Shown here: positions 1 to 8,065 of the stretch, piece after piece
How the letters are laid out: each line of letters begins with the position of its first letter
Position numbering within the stretch: position 1 is the stretch's first letter
Assembly (NCBI RefSeq): GCF_021483235.1
Contig: NZ_JAKEEC010000011.1
Location: 1 to 64,000, forward strand
Direction of reading: 5' to 3'
Origin: Arthrobacter alkaliphilus
GTDB taxonomy: Bacteria > Actinomycetota > Actinomycetes > Actinomycetales > Micrococcaceae
DNA length: 64,000 bases
The notes under the pieces: model-generated
Told to the model about the DNA's origin: nothing
The model's database searches: none
The model's input: only the letters and a program-made list of their open reading frames with translations
Position numbers and translations under genes: made by a program

Positions 1-410
1 TCCCGCCGCGCCAAAGCAACCTGCGCCGCCACCCCGCGGCCCCGCTCCTCCGCCGGAACACCGAGATCGGCGTCGGCCCTGCGCTGGACAGTGTCGAAAG
101 CCACCGCGATCCGCGCTTGCGCGGCCGCGGCCGCGGACTTCAAATCCTCCAAAGCACGCAACTGGTCAATCAACTCGGCACCCGATTCCGCACCGCCGAG
201 CGGATCCGCGCTGCCGGCTTCACCGCCGTTAGGTGCCGTGCATAGCGGCCGGATCGCTTTCAGGGCGTCGACGAGCTCCTGCACGCGGACAGTCCGGCCA
301 CCCGGCCTCCAGCTGTCTGGCTTCCGGCCACCCGCGACAGCAGCATCCAGGCCAGCGCCGGCCGAAGGCGCGCCCGTCCCGATCCGCTCGGTTCCCTGAA
401 TGCCGTCCAT
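1..410 (-). CDS. DUF222 / HNH endonuclease family protein, N-terminal part (runs off the window)
   Basis: The reading frame starts at an ATG at 410 and stays open to the window edge, so only about 136 residues are visible. Residues about 75-136 (AELIDQLRALEDLKSAAAAA, then ARIAVAFDTVQRRADADLG, then VPAEERGRG) match the start of the DUF222 (13E12-type) domain. In Micrococcaceae this domain usually precedes a C-terminal HNH nuclease domain, which would lie outside the window. The first 60 residues are low-complexity and Gly/Ala-rich. GGAAGAG precedes the ATG as a possible Shine-Dalgarno. These genes are often multicopy in Arthrobacter, and their role is not established. Confidence 0.8.
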   Translation of the reverse strand, partial: MDGIQGTERIGTGAPSAGAGLDAAVAGGRKPDSWRPGGRTVRVQELVDALKAIRPLCTAPNGGEAGSADPLGGAESGAELIDQLRALEDLKSAAAAAQARIAVAFDTVQRRADADLGVPAEERGRGVAAQVALARR

Positions 411-507
411 AAGGAAACTCTTCCAGGGACCCCCGACAAAATAAGCCCGAAGAACCCCACTCATGAAACAAACCGCAGGACTTTTCTGCAAACCCAAGGC
501 TCGCCCT

Positions 508-640
508 CCAGCCGGACGGCGACGTCAGGCACGGCAGCCTCAGGCACGGCACCGTTCCAGCCGGACGGCAGCGTCAGGCACGGCAGCCTCAGGCACGGCA
601 CCGTCCCAGCCGAGCGGCAGCATCAGCCCCGGCAGCATCC
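508..640. repeat. 49-bp tandem repeat, about 2.7 copies
   Basis: Two nearly identical 49-bp units lie at 508-556 and 557-605, and a diverged partial third starts at 606. Each begins CCAGCCGGACGGC and contains two copies of TCAGGCACGGCA. The stretch 411-706 between the DUF222 gene and the Lrp gene holds nothing else I can support. Open frames crossing it encode only low-complexity peptides set by the repeat. Confidence 0.85.
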
Positions 641-706
641 AACGACACTCACCGGCCCGCCGGCCCGCCGTGGAGCCCGCCCACCCGCCCACCGAGGAGC
701 CCGACC

Positions 707-1162
707 TCAAACAGGCGGCCCGGCGTTCGATTTCAGGTTCTTCATCACCAAGGTCGAGTTAAGGCGCTCGACGGCAGGCAGCGCCGAGAGTTGGTCGTCA
801 TAGAAGCGCTGGTAGGCCGTGAGATCAGCGGCGATCACGCGCAGGAGGTAGTCCGGGGAGCCGAAGAGTCGCTGAGCCTCGACGATGTTGGGGATCGCGG
901 CTACCCGATCCTCGAACTCCGACATGGTGACCCGGTCGGCCTGGCGCAGGGTCACAAACACGATCGCCTCGAACCCCAGCCCGATCGCGCCCGGATCGAT
1001 GTCTGCCCTGTACCCCCGAATGACGCCGGAGGCCTCGAGATCCCGCAACCTCCGATGGCACGGAGCCACGGTCAAACCCACCTTGGCCGCGAGCGCCGTT
1101 GCGGTCATTCGGCCATCCTCTTTGAGATAGCGCAAAATAGTTCTGTCGATTCCGTCAATCAC
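707..1162 (-). CDS. Lrp/AsnC family transcriptional regulator
   Basis: The 151-residue protein has the Lrp/AsnC layout. An N-terminal winged HTH (about 1-60, including DRTILRYLKEDGRMTATALA) is followed by the RAM ligand-binding domain (about 65-145, with VTLRQADRVTMSEFED and GSPDYLLRV). Its start is GTG at 1162. It diverges from the LysE-type exporter gene at 1267, the classical arrangement in which an Lrp-type protein senses an amino acid and controls its exporter. The effector cannot be read from sequence. Confidence 0.9.
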   Translation of the reverse strand: MIDGIDRTILRYLKEDGRMTATALAAKVGLTVAPCHRRLRDLEASGVIRGYRADIDPGAIGLGFEAIVFVTLRQADRVTMSEFEDRVAAIPNIVEAQRLFGSPDYLLRVIAADLTAYQRFYDDQLSALPAVERLNSTLVMKNLKSNAGPPV

Positions 1163-1211
1163 GCAAATATCTTACCGAGACGACGGCAAGCCGAGCTAAA
1201 GATGGGAACAC

Positions 1212-1232
1212 TTATGGGGCCATTTTCCATAA
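1212..1232. promoter_or_regulatory. Candidate Lrp operator in the divergent lrp/lysE promoter
   Basis: TTATGG (1212-1217) and CCATAA (1227-1232) form an inverted repeat with a 9-bp spacer, about 35 bp upstream of the exporter start and 50 bp upstream of the regulator start. AT-rich dyads of this spacing are typical of Lrp/AsnC sites. The assignment rests on position and symmetry only. Confidence 0.45.
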
Positions 1233-1266
1233 AGTTCAAGGTGTAACCGCCAGCCAGGAGACACCA

Positions 1267-1902
1267 ATGAATCCCCAGCTTTTCCTCGCCTTCGCGATAG
1301 TCGCCGTCACTTTGGCGTGCACCCCGGGCGTCGATTGGGCATATTCGATTGCCGCAGGCCTGCGGCAGCGCAGTTTCCTCCCCGCCGTGGCCGGCCTATG
1401 CAGCGGCTACGTGGTGCATACGGTCCTCCTGGTGGCCGGACTCGCGGCCCTTTTGACGGGGGTTCCGGGACTTCTTGGCTGGCTGACCATCGCGGGTGCA
1501 GCCTACTTGCTGTGGCTAGGCGTGAGCACCACGCGCTCGTGGCGCGGCGCAAGCTTCAGTGCGGATGACGCCGTCGGGCAGTCCCGAAACCAGTTGCGCA
1601 CCTTCCTGCAGGGCATGGGCACGAGCGGCATCAACCCCAAGGGGTTGCTGTTCTTCCTGGCGCTGGTGCCGCAGTTCGTGAGTCCGGAGGCGTCGCTTCC
1701 CGTGCCGGTCCAATCCGGAGTACTCGGCCTGACGTTCGTGCTGTTCGCCGGCATCATTTACACGGCGGTAGCCCTGACCTCGCGAAAGCTCCTGCAGTCC
1801 CGGCCGTCCGCCGCACGCGTGGTGACCCTTGCGAGCGGCATCATCATGATGGGCCTCGGAACCGTCCTGCTTGGCGAACAGCTGCTCCCGATGCTCCAGT
1901 AA
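1267..1902 (+). CDS. LysE/RhtB family amino-acid exporter
   Basis: This is a 211-residue membrane protein with about six hydrophobic segments and the family's usual length. The N-terminal signature has the form TPG-x8-G (TPGVDWAYSIAAG, residues about 20-32), followed by GYVVHT. The predicted role is export of an amino acid or related metabolite across the cytoplasmic membrane by secondary transport. CAGGAG lies just upstream of the ATG. The divergent Lrp gene is the probable regulator. Confidence 0.88.
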   Translation: MNPQLFLAFAIVAVTLACTPGVDWAYSIAAGLRQRSFLPAVAGLCSGYVVHTVLLVAGLAALLTGVPGLLGWLTIAGAAYLLWLGVSTTRSWRGASFSADDAVGQSRNQLRTFLQGMGTSGINPKGLLFFLALVPQFVSPEASLPVPVQSGVLGLTFVLFAGIIYTAVALTSRKLLQSRPSAARVVTLASGIIMMGLGTVLLGEQLLPMLQ

Positions 1903-1969
1903 CGCCGCGGCCAGGGGCTCAGTAAGATGCCTCTGGTGTTCCTTGGCGAGGCGACCTATCGTCGGCTTC

Positions 1970-2293
1970 ATGTCCACTGACTTTTCCAACCTTATAGAGT
2001 CCTTCAAACAACTAGGCGTCTCGAGGGCCTACGGTCCGCCCGTGCAGATCGGCGGGGAGGAAGTGATCCCGGTGGCCCTAGTGTCCTTTGGGTTCGGAGG
2101 CGGCGGCGACGGAACCAATGCGGCAGGCGGCGGAGGAGGCGGTTTGGTGCTTCCGTTCGGGGTCTACTCCCGTCGTGCCAATGGACGAGTGGCTTTCCGG
2201 CCAAATACCATAGTTGTTTTGGCCATGCTGCTCCCGCTTGTCGGCGCCGTCGGGGTTTCTATTCGCGGAGTTTTACGCGCGCTTCGGGACTAG
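1970..2293 (+). CDS. GerW/YtfJ-like protein
   Basis: The 107-residue protein has a cytoplasmic part with a glycine-rich stretch (VSFGFGGGGDGTNAAGGG, residues about 35-55), followed by VLPFGVYSRR and a hydrophobic C-terminal segment (about 80-98). This combination is seen in the spore YtfJ/GerW family (PF09579). The family also occurs in non-sporulating actinobacteria, where its role is unknown. The ATG at 1970 was chosen because upstream in-frame sequence overlaps the exporter's 3' end. A short CTAGCC/GGCTAG hairpin (2290-2312) spans its stop codon and that of the convergent neighbour. Confidence 0.65.
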   Translation: MSTDFSNLIESFKQLGVSRAYGPPVQIGGEEVIPVALVSFGFGGGGDGTNAAGGGGGGLVLPFGVYSRRANGRVAFRPNTIVVLAMLLPLVGAVGVSIRGVLRALRD

Positions 2294-2308
2294 CCGCGCT
2301 GAAGCCGG

Positions 2309-3313
2309 CTAGCCGCCGGGTTCGCCGAAGTCCTTGTTCCACAGCCGGCGCACTTCGACGTCCTTGCGGATCCCGTCGACGGCGTCCAGATCGTCAGCCC
2401 CTTCCGGCTTGCGTTGCTTCCGGCGCAAAACCACTTGGGGAATGGGAGGACGTAGCTTGGGCACCCGCCGCGTGGCCTCAAGCTTCGACAAAGCCAAGTC
2501 CGTGAGGGCGTCGTTGCGCAACGCGAGGCTGGTCTTCTTCCTGCGAAGGACCTCCGCGAGAGCGGCCTGCGCTGCTTCCCTCTCCCCCAACATCCTGAGC
2601 GACTGCGCCCGAATCAGCAGGAGCGCCGCCGAGAGGTCGTCCGTATTGCGCAGCCCCTCCGTCCAAGCAACGACGTCGGCGTGCCGGTCGAGCGCTGCGG
2701 CTGCGGTGCAGCGGGCCAAGGCGGAGGGCAACGACGGCGGCAAACTGGCCAGGGCTTCCATGGCTTCGGCAGTCTGGCCCGTCTCCCGGAAGCAGTGCGA
2801 GAGGGCAAGGAAAACGGATTCCTCGCTGAACAGGACCGGAACGTCGATCCGCTCCGCCACCTCGACCCGCGTAACCACCCTGCGAAGGTAGCTTGCGGAG
2901 AACTGGCTGGCCGCGTCGTCGATCCGAACCGCCAGGCCCCGCTGTAGAAGTTCCGACGCCCGGAGGTATCCTCCGTGTTTGTACACAAGCAGCCCGGCAA
3001 TCACGTAACAGAGGCCCGCCCAGCCAGGGTAGGCGCGCGCCAAGGTGATGAGCCGGTCCGGCTCAGTGCTAGTGAAGACCGCGTCGTACACCGATCTGGC
3101 GGTCTTGCCGGCCAGCCGTTTGAGCCTGGGAACATCCCCCGCGACGTCGATCCGGCCAGCGGCCTTTCCCTTGAGAACGCCCCGAATCGCACCGCCCAAG
3201 CCCTCGGCCATTCCACCCACAGATGTGCGGACATGTCCGTTCCGGAATGGCGTGATGTCCCTGGTATCCACGAAAATCGCGCCGCGAATTCCGGGAGCCG
3301 ATGGCTCACTCAC
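2309..3313 (-). CDS. TPR-like helical repeat protein of unknown function
   Basis: The predicted 334-residue soluble protein uses a GTG at 3313 preceded by a good AGGG Shine-Dalgarno. The frame extends further upstream but that part is low-quality. Residues about 100-290 are alpha-helical and Ala/Leu-rich, with periodic motifs resembling tetratricopeptide helices (YLRASELLQRGLAVRIDDAA, LALSHCFRETGQTAEAMEAL, LRMLGEREAAQAALAEVL). The C-terminus is basic. No catalytic motif was recognised. A scaffolding or protein-interaction role is the most that can be inferred. Confidence 0.7.
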   Translation of the reverse strand: MSEPSAPGIRGAIFVDTRDITPFRNGHVRTSVGGMAEGLGGAIRGVLKGKAAGRIDVAGDVPRLKRLAGKTARSVYDAVFTSTEPDRLITLARAYPGWAGLCYVIAGLLVYKHGGYLRASELLQRGLAVRIDDAASQFSASYLRRVVTRVEVAERIDVPVLFSEESVFLALSHCFRETGQTAEAMEALASLPPSLPSALARCTAAAALDRHADVVAWTEGLRNTDDLSAALLLIRAQSLRMLGEREAAQAALAEVLRRKKTSLALRNDALTDLALSKLEATRRVPKLRPPIPQVVLRRKQRKPEGADDLDAVDGIRKDVEVRRLWNKDFGEPGG

Positions 3314-3464
3314 GGTTGCCCTGCCATCGCAGGATGAAGCGTCGCAGAATTGGGCATCACAGAACCATGCTAGCGGTGCTCGTCCCGGCCCTTCCCCTCT
3401 ATTTCCCGGGTTTTCGGGAGTATGATATCTCCGTCGGCAGGGTTCCGACTCCCTTGCCGCGATA

Positions 3465-3486
3465 CGGCCCTCCATTTGAAGGGCCG
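3465..3486 (+). other. Hairpin in the 5' region of the DUF4383 gene
   Basis: CGGCCCT (3465-3471) and AGGGCCG (3480-3486) form a perfect 7-bp stem with an 8-nt loop, 25 bp upstream of the DUF4383 start. A weaker GGCAGGG/CCCTTGCC dyad lies just before it. They could be leader-RNA structures or protein sites; no known riboswitch was recognised. Confidence 0.4.
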
Positions 3487-3511
3487 ATGGAAATCGTGAT
3501 CGGGAGGAGCT

Positions 3512-3982
3512 ATGACTACTGCTTCACACCCCGCGCAGCACCACGCAATGGGGCCGACGCTTCACAACACAGCACTTGGTTTGGGCTGGGTTTTCCTGGC
3601 TGTTGGCGTCTTGGGATTTATCCCCGGCATCACCAGCAATTACGGCGCAATGACCTTCGCGGGACATGACTCGGGCGCCATGCTTCTTGGAATCTTCCAA
3701 GTTTCCATCTTGCACAATATTGTCCATTTGCTGTTCGGCGTAGCAGGCTTGTACTTCGCGAGGTCTGCAAGGATGGCGCGCGGCTACCTGATCGGTGGCG
3801 GTGCGATCTACCTCGTCCTGTGGATCTACGGCCTCATCACCATGTCGAACATGAGCGCTGACTTCGTACCCATGAATGCCGCGGACGACTGGCTGCACCT
3901 GGTTCTCGGTGTTGTCATGGTTGGCCTTGGCATTTGGCTTGGACGCGACGTAAGGGAGGAGTCGAAGGGCCGCGCCATGTAG
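3512..3982 (+). CDS. DUF4383 domain-containing membrane protein
   Basis: The 156-residue protein has four hydrophobic segments (about 22-40, 60-80, 90-110 and 128-145). It shows DUF4383 features: the GWVFLAVGVLGFIPGI opening, HNIVHLLFGVAGL, and a final LHLVLGVVMVGLG. A strong GGAGGAG site sits just before the ATG. The family is widespread in actinobacteria and its function is unknown. A rho-independent terminator follows at 4017. Confidence 0.88.
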   Translation: MTTASHPAQHHAMGPTLHNTALGLGWVFLAVGVLGFIPGITSNYGAMTFAGHDSGAMLLGIFQVSILHNIVHLLFGVAGLYFARSARMARGYLIGGGAIYLVLWIYGLITMSNMSADFVPMNAADDWLHLVLGVVMVGLGIWLGRDVREESKGRAM

Positions 3983-4016
3983 CGCCCTGACTCTGCAGCA
4001 TCCTGCAGTTGAACGA

Positions 4017-4052
4017 CGGCGGCCGTCCCGAACGGGAACGGCCGCCGCCTTT
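4017..4052 (+). terminator. Intrinsic terminator after the DUF4383 gene
   Basis: CGGCGGCCGT (4017-4026) pairs with ACGGCCGCCG (4038-4047) around an 11-nt loop, and CCTTT follows. It lies 35 bp after the stop codon. Confidence 0.8.
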
Positions 4053-4078
4053 GCGCCGGGGTGCGGCGGGTGTCCAAC

Positions 4079-4165
4079 CCCCGGTCACCTATAACGCCCA
4101 AACCCCCAACGCCCGGTCACCTACGACACCCAAACCCCCAACGCCCGGTCACCTATGGCCTCTAT
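4079..4165. repeat. 32-bp periodic repeat with a CGCCCGGTCACC core, three copies
   Basis: The core CCGGTCACCTA starts at 4081, 4113 and 4145, an exact 32-bp period. Spacers are nearly identical (CGCCCAAACCCCCAACGC type). The repeat fills the space between the convergent DUF4383 and response-regulator genes. The same core and period recur at 6.4 kb and 30-31.5 kb. Confidence 0.85.
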
Positions 4166-4840
4166 TCAGCCGAGAAGCCTTCGTTCATAAGCGAAGGCGA
4201 CGAGTTGAAGCCTCGTGCGCAGCCCAAGCTTGGTGAGGACATTGCGAAGATGGGATTTCACTTTGGCTTCGGATACAAACAGGCTCTGCGCCATATCGGC
4301 GTTGCCCAAGCCTTTGGCGGCTAACAGGAACACATCACGCTCGCGTGGCGACAGCTCGTCCAGCACTGCGAGGTCCGGTCCTGTGACCGGCACCGTCCGC
4401 GCTGCGTGCTGGAAGAGTTCATGAACCGAACCAGGCGCGATCACTGAGTATCCCGAATATACGGTCCGGATGGCGGCCAGCAGGAATTCCGGTTCCGCAC
4501 TCTTGAGCAAATACCCGCTCGCGCCTGCCTGAACGGCATCAACTATGGCTTGGTCTCTGTTGAAAGTGGTCAGGGCGATGATCTTTGGCTTGTCCACCCC
4601 GGCCGCGCCGGCCTCCTCCGTGATGCGGCGCGTGGCCTCGACTCCATCCAGCACCGGCATCCGAAGGTCCATCAGCATGACGTCCGGCCGCTGGTTGGCC
4701 GCGAGCTCCACGGCCTGCTCCCCGTCGGCTGCCTCCCACGCCATATACATGTCTGCTTGGCTCTGGACCAGCATGCGGATGCCGGAGCGAAAAAGTGGTT
4801 GGTCGTCCACTAAAGCAACCATGATGGGTGTGTCAGCCAC
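4166..4840 (-). CDS. NarL/LuxR-type response regulator
   Basis: The 224-residue protein has an N-terminal receiver domain with acidic residues D12/D13, phospho-acceptor D58 in VMLMDLRMP, the conserved Thr in IALTTF and Lys in YLLKSAEPEF. A C-terminal LuxR-type HTH (LSPRERDVFLLAAKGLGNAD and VKSHLRNVLTKLGLRTR) follows. A GTG at 4840 is chosen as start because AGGAAAG lies 8 nt upstream; GTG at 4849 is possible. Either start overlaps the end of the upstream histidine kinase gene, which implies translational coupling and a cognate pair. Confidence 0.92.
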   Translation of the reverse strand: MADTPIMVALVDDQPLFRSGIRMLVQSQADMYMAWEAADGEQAVELAANQRPDVMLMDLRMPVLDGVEATRRITEEAGAAGVDKPKIIALTTFNRDQAIVDAVQAGASGYLLKSAEPEFLLAAIRTVYSGYSVIAPGSVHELFQHAARTVPVTGPDLAVLDELSPRERDVFLLAAKGLGNADMAQSLFVSEAKVKSHLRNVLTKLGLRTRLQLVAFAYERRLLG

Positions 4841-6236
4841 GTCCAGCACTTTCCTGCGCAATGCTCGACGACGGCGACGCACCCTCAAGAGCCAAGGCCG
4901 GCTCATGCTCCGGCGCCTTGGCAGACGGAACGGGTTCCTCGTCCATCCCATCTTCCGGAAGGGGCGCAGCCGGGCGCGAGCCATAGGGGATGAAGACCGT
5001 CACACGGAACTGCTCGCCGTCGGGCCCGGAACTGAGCCAGCCGCCGGCCAGGTGGGCACGCTCGCGCATTCCGGGGATGCCGCGTCCCAGGCGCTCGGTG
5101 GCATCGCCGTCGTCCGTCCCCCCAATCGAAACGGACGCCGGCAAGTCAGAGGCGACGTGCATGGTCAACCCCGGGCCGCTCCAGTCGAAGTGAATCCGCA
5201 CGGCCGTGCCGCGTCCGCCGTGCTTGAGGGCATTCGTGAGGCATTCCTGCACAATCCGGAAAACTGCGAGTTGCTGTCCCGCGCCAAGCTCCACCGGGGT
5301 GCCGGTTTCACTCTGCTGGACCTTGAGGCTCCCCTGACGCATCCGCTCGACAAGGGGGCCGACGTCGGTGAGCCTGGGCTGCGGTGCCACCAGACCGTCG
5401 TCGCGCACTCCCTCAATAACACGCTGGGCGTCCACTAGGGCGTGGCGGGCGGATACGGCGATGTTCTCCAAGGCGTCGAGAACCGCCTTAGGTTGGTCCT
5501 GGCTCAGATAGCGCGTGCCGTCCGCCTGTGCGGCGATCACTGCGAGCGAGTGTGCCAGAACGTCGTGGAGGTCCCGGGCGATCCGCGTGCGCTCCTGCTC
5601 CACGACGAGTTCCACCTCGGCCTCCTTGAGGTTCGCCTGCGCGAGGACCTTTGACTGGAATAGCTTGCCCCGATCCTCATAAAGAGCCAAGGCAATACCG
5701 ACGGCCGCGCAGCCTGTGGCAATGAGAAGAAGGAATAGGAAGAGCTGCCAGCCATAGTTGCTCAGGGCGCCCCGGTCTCCCATGAAGAGCGGTCTAAACC
5801 AGCCATCGCCACCACTCCCGTATCGCCAAGACAGCATGATGAACGTCATTACGCCGGCAAAAGCGACGTTGCTCCCCGCTATGGCAAGGCGCAGGCGGCC
5901 CCTCGCGGTCCACATGGAAAACGCCAAGCCGATGAACGGACCCAAATATACGGCCCAATCGTTGGAATACGGCGGAGGAAAAAAGTATGCCAACTGTCCT
6001 ACAAGCAAGACAGCCGTGAATCCCAGAGAAAGTACGGATCGCCATGCCGAGACGGCAATGGCCAAGGCGCTGAGGATTGCTATCGCGAATCTTTGAAGGA
6101 TGGGTGGCCACAATTCGGCCCAATGGTCAATCCAAGGGGCCAGGTTTCCAACCTCGATGACGCACCACAGCGCGAAGAAAATGACGGCCGCCGCTGGGGC
6201 GCCCCATTGCCGTGCAACTTTCAGTGTCTGTTCCAT
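4833..6236 (-). CDS. NarL-family sensor histidine kinase
   Basis: The 467-residue protein has about five to six membrane segments in residues 10-190, then a coiled region. Next come the HisKA_3 phospho-acceptor box (RIARDLHDVLAHSLAVI) and an HATPase_c domain (N box in ECLTNALKHGG, G box in RGIPGMRERAHLAGG). The ATG at 6236 follows an AGGGTGG ribosome site; upstream in-frame starts lack one. The last 50 residues are an acidic, proline-rich tail not needed for catalysis. It forms an operon with the response regulator. No extracytoplasmic sensory domain was recognised, so the stimulus is unknown. Confidence 0.92.
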   Translation of the reverse strand: MEQTLKVARQWGAPAAAVIFFALWCVIEVGNLAPWIDHWAELWPPILQRFAIAILSALAIAVSAWRSVLSLGFTAVLLVGQLAYFFPPPYSNDWAVYLGPFIGLAFSMWTARGRLRLAIAGSNVAFAGVMTFIMLSWRYGSGGDGWFRPLFMGDRGALSNYGWQLFLFLLLIATGCAAVGIALALYEDRGKLFQSKVLAQANLKEAEVELVVEQERTRIARDLHDVLAHSLAVIAAQADGTRYLSQDQPKAVLDALENIAVSARHALVDAQRVIEGVRDDGLVAPQPRLTDVGPLVERMRQGSLKVQQSETGTPVELGAGQQLAVFRIVQECLTNALKHGGRGTAVRIHFDWSGPGLTMHVASDLPASVSIGGTDDGDATERLGRGIPGMRERAHLAGGWLSSGPDGEQFRVTVFIPYGSRPAAPLPEDGMDEEPVPSAKAPEHEPALALEGASPSSSIAQESAGRG

Positions 6237-6344
6237 GTGAGCCACCCTATCCACGGCCCGGGACACGTCGACGCAGATTCTGCCCTTCAGCGTCCGATCT
6301 CCACCGGGAAGCCAGCTGATTCAGCCTTAGAGCCAACGCGAAAG

Positions 6345-6592
6345 GTGAGTGAGCGTTTGCGAAAACGCCGACATACGTGACCGGGCATCCGTCGAAAAGG
6401 CCCCCAAAGGTGACCGGGCGTCCGTCGAAACAGCACCAAACGTGAGTGGGCGTCAAGTCGAAACAGCACCAAACGTGAGTGGGCGTCAAGTCGAAACAGC
6501 ACCAAACGTGAGTGGGCGTCCGTCGAAACAGCACCAAAGGTGACCGGGCGTCAGCCGAAAATGCCCCAAAGGTGACCGGGCGTTTGCGACGA
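6345..6592. repeat. 32-33-bp periodic repeat with a GTGACCGGGCGT core, about eight or nine copies
   Basis: Core GTGA(C/G)(C/T)GGGC starts at 6377, 6410, 6442, 6475, 6508, 6540 and 6572, and a GTGAGTGAGCGTTTGC variant precedes them at 6347. Spacing alternates between 32 and 33 bp. Middle spacers are almost identical (TCGAAACAGCACCAAAC). This is the opposite orientation of the 4.1-kb repeat. It occupies most of the 430-bp gap between malic enzyme and the histidine kinase, so the kinase promoter must lie within or beside it. Confidence 0.88.
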
Positions 6593-6595
6593 AAC

Positions 6596-6641
6596 CAAAA
6601 AACGACGGCGACCCTCCCCAGCACGGGAGCGTCGCCGTCGT
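6596..6641 (-). terminator. Intrinsic terminator of the malic enzyme gene
   Basis: Read on the minus strand, ACGACGGCGAC pairs with GTCGCCGTCGT (6631-6641 with 6602-6612) and a run of six T follows. It is 26 bp past the malic enzyme stop, and on that side borders the 6.4-kb repeat. Confidence 0.88.
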
Positions 6642-6666
6642 CGGCTTGTTGGGTTAGGCGCGGGGG

Positions 6667-7860
6667 CTATTCAGCAGCTGCCGAAACCGCCGCCGTGACA
6701 GCAGGGGCAACCCGGGGATCCAGGGGGCTGGGCACGATGTACTCGGCGGATAGTTCTTCCTCGGCCAGCGCGGCGATGGCCCTGGCCGCGGCGATCTTCA
6801 TGGCCGGTGTAATGCGGCGCGCGCCGGCGTCCAAGGCTCCGCGGAAAATTCCGGGGAAGGCCAGGACGTTGTTGATCTGGTTCGGGAAGTCGCTCCGGCC
6901 GGTTGCCACGACCGCCGCATACTGGACGGCGACCTCGGGCAGGACTTCCGGGTCCGGGTTGGACAGGGCGAACACGATCGAATTCTCATTCATGAGCTTC
7001 AAGTGCTCCTCGGCCAGCTTGGACGAGGAAACGCCGATGAAGACGTCGGCGCCGTCCAGTGCTTCCGCGGGTCCGCCGGAGAGGGCGCGCGGGTTGGTGC
7101 GCTGGGCGAAGCGTGCCTTGGCGCTGCCCGAATCCGCCACCAGGTCGGCGCGCTCGGAGTTGATGATGCCCTTGGAATCAAGCAGGACGACGTCCTTGAC
7201 TCCAGCGGCCAGCAGGATCTCGGAGACGGCGATGCCTGCCGCACCCGCACCGGAGACCACAACTTTCAGGCCCTCAAGCTCGCGGCCGGTCACCTTGGCG
7301 GCGTTGGTCAGCGCTGCGAGAACCACGACGGCGGTGCCGTGCTGGTCGTCGTGCATGACGGGGCAGTCGAGGGCTTCGATGAGGCGCTCTTCGAGTTCGA
7401 AGCAGCGCGGAGCCGCGATGTCTTCGAGGTTGACGGCGCCGAAGCTCGGACGCAGCCGGACCAGGGTCTCGATGATTTCGTCCACGTTGGTGGTGTTGAG
7501 GACCAAGGGGATGGAATCGAGATCGCCAAAGGCCTTGAACAGTGCGGACTTTCCTTCCATGACAGGGAGGGAAGCGCTGGGCCCGATGTCGCCCAGGCCG
7601 AGGACCGCCGTGCCATCGCTGACCACCACAACGAGGCGTTCTGCCCAGGTGTGCGTGCGTGCAAGCTCCGGGTTGGCGTGGATCGCGCGGCTCACCTCTG
7701 CGACGCCGGGAGTGTAGGCAATGGAAAGGTCCCGCTTGTTCAATAGCGGCACTGTGCTGGACACGGAAAGCTTGCCGCCTTCGTGGGCGGCGAAAATTTC
7801 CTCTTCGCTCAGCGCAAGGGCAGTCACATTCTGTTCAGTGGTGATGGTCTCGACGGACAC
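6667..7860 (-). CDS. NAD(P)-dependent malic enzyme
   Basis: The 397-residue protein catalyses oxidative decarboxylation of malate to pyruvate. It shows the malic N-domain tyrosine motif (LSIAYTPGVAEVSRAI), the catalytic lysine region (LPVMEGKSALFKAFGDLDS), and metal-binding acidic residues (NLEDIAAPRCFELEERL and HDDQHGTAVV). The Rossmann motif is VVVSGAGAAGIAVSEILL. It is the short form without a C-terminal phosphotransacetylase domain. NAD versus NADP preference cannot be settled by eye. It appears monocistronic, with its own terminator. Confidence 0.93.
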   Translation of the reverse strand: MSVETITTEQNVTALALSEEEIFAAHEGGKLSVSSTVPLLNKRDLSIAYTPGVAEVSRAIHANPELARTHTWAERLVVVVSDGTAVLGLGDIGPSASLPVMEGKSALFKAFGDLDSIPLVLNTTNVDEIIETLVRLRPSFGAVNLEDIAAPRCFELEERLIEALDCPVMHDDQHGTAVVVLAALTNAAKVTGRELEGLKVVVSGAGAAGIAVSEILLAAGVKDVVLLDSKGIINSERADLVADSGSAKARFAQRTNPRALSGGPAEALDGADVFIGVSSSKLAEEHLKLMNENSIVFALSNPDPEVLPEVAVQYAAVVATGRSDFPNQINNVLAFPGIFRGALDAGARRITPAMKIAAARAIAALAEEELSAEYIVPSPLDPRVAPAVTAAVSAAAE

Positions 7861-8065
7861 GTCGTTGTCTCCTCAGGCTAGCCGTGAACCCACGGCACAA
7901 TTCGGGCAGGTATAGAGGCTTCGGTGCAGGACCAAGGGTGGCTGGTCCGGGCGGTGAAACTCCTGCGGATATGGGCTGCTAGCCGCTTGGGTCCTGCCTT
8001 GGTAGGCAGGGGCCTGATAGGAAGACTAGAGACATCCAGTCGTAAACTCATACTTTTGGTCGCTG

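Noticed and set aside
463..762. Plus-strand frame across the 49-bp repeats
   Set aside because: Low-complexity Arg/Ser/Ala peptide dictated by the repeat, overlapping the well-supported Lrp gene.
4545..5438. 297-codon plus-strand frame opposite the two-component genes
   Set aside because: Runs across the junction of two well-supported overlapping genes and lacks any recognisable domain.
6247..6624. Minus-strand frame of about 125 codons across the 6.4-kb repeat
   Set aside because: Its peptide is only the translation of the 32-33-bp repeats (repeating HVWCCFD blocks), has no ribosome site or family similarity, and ends in a noncoding gap.
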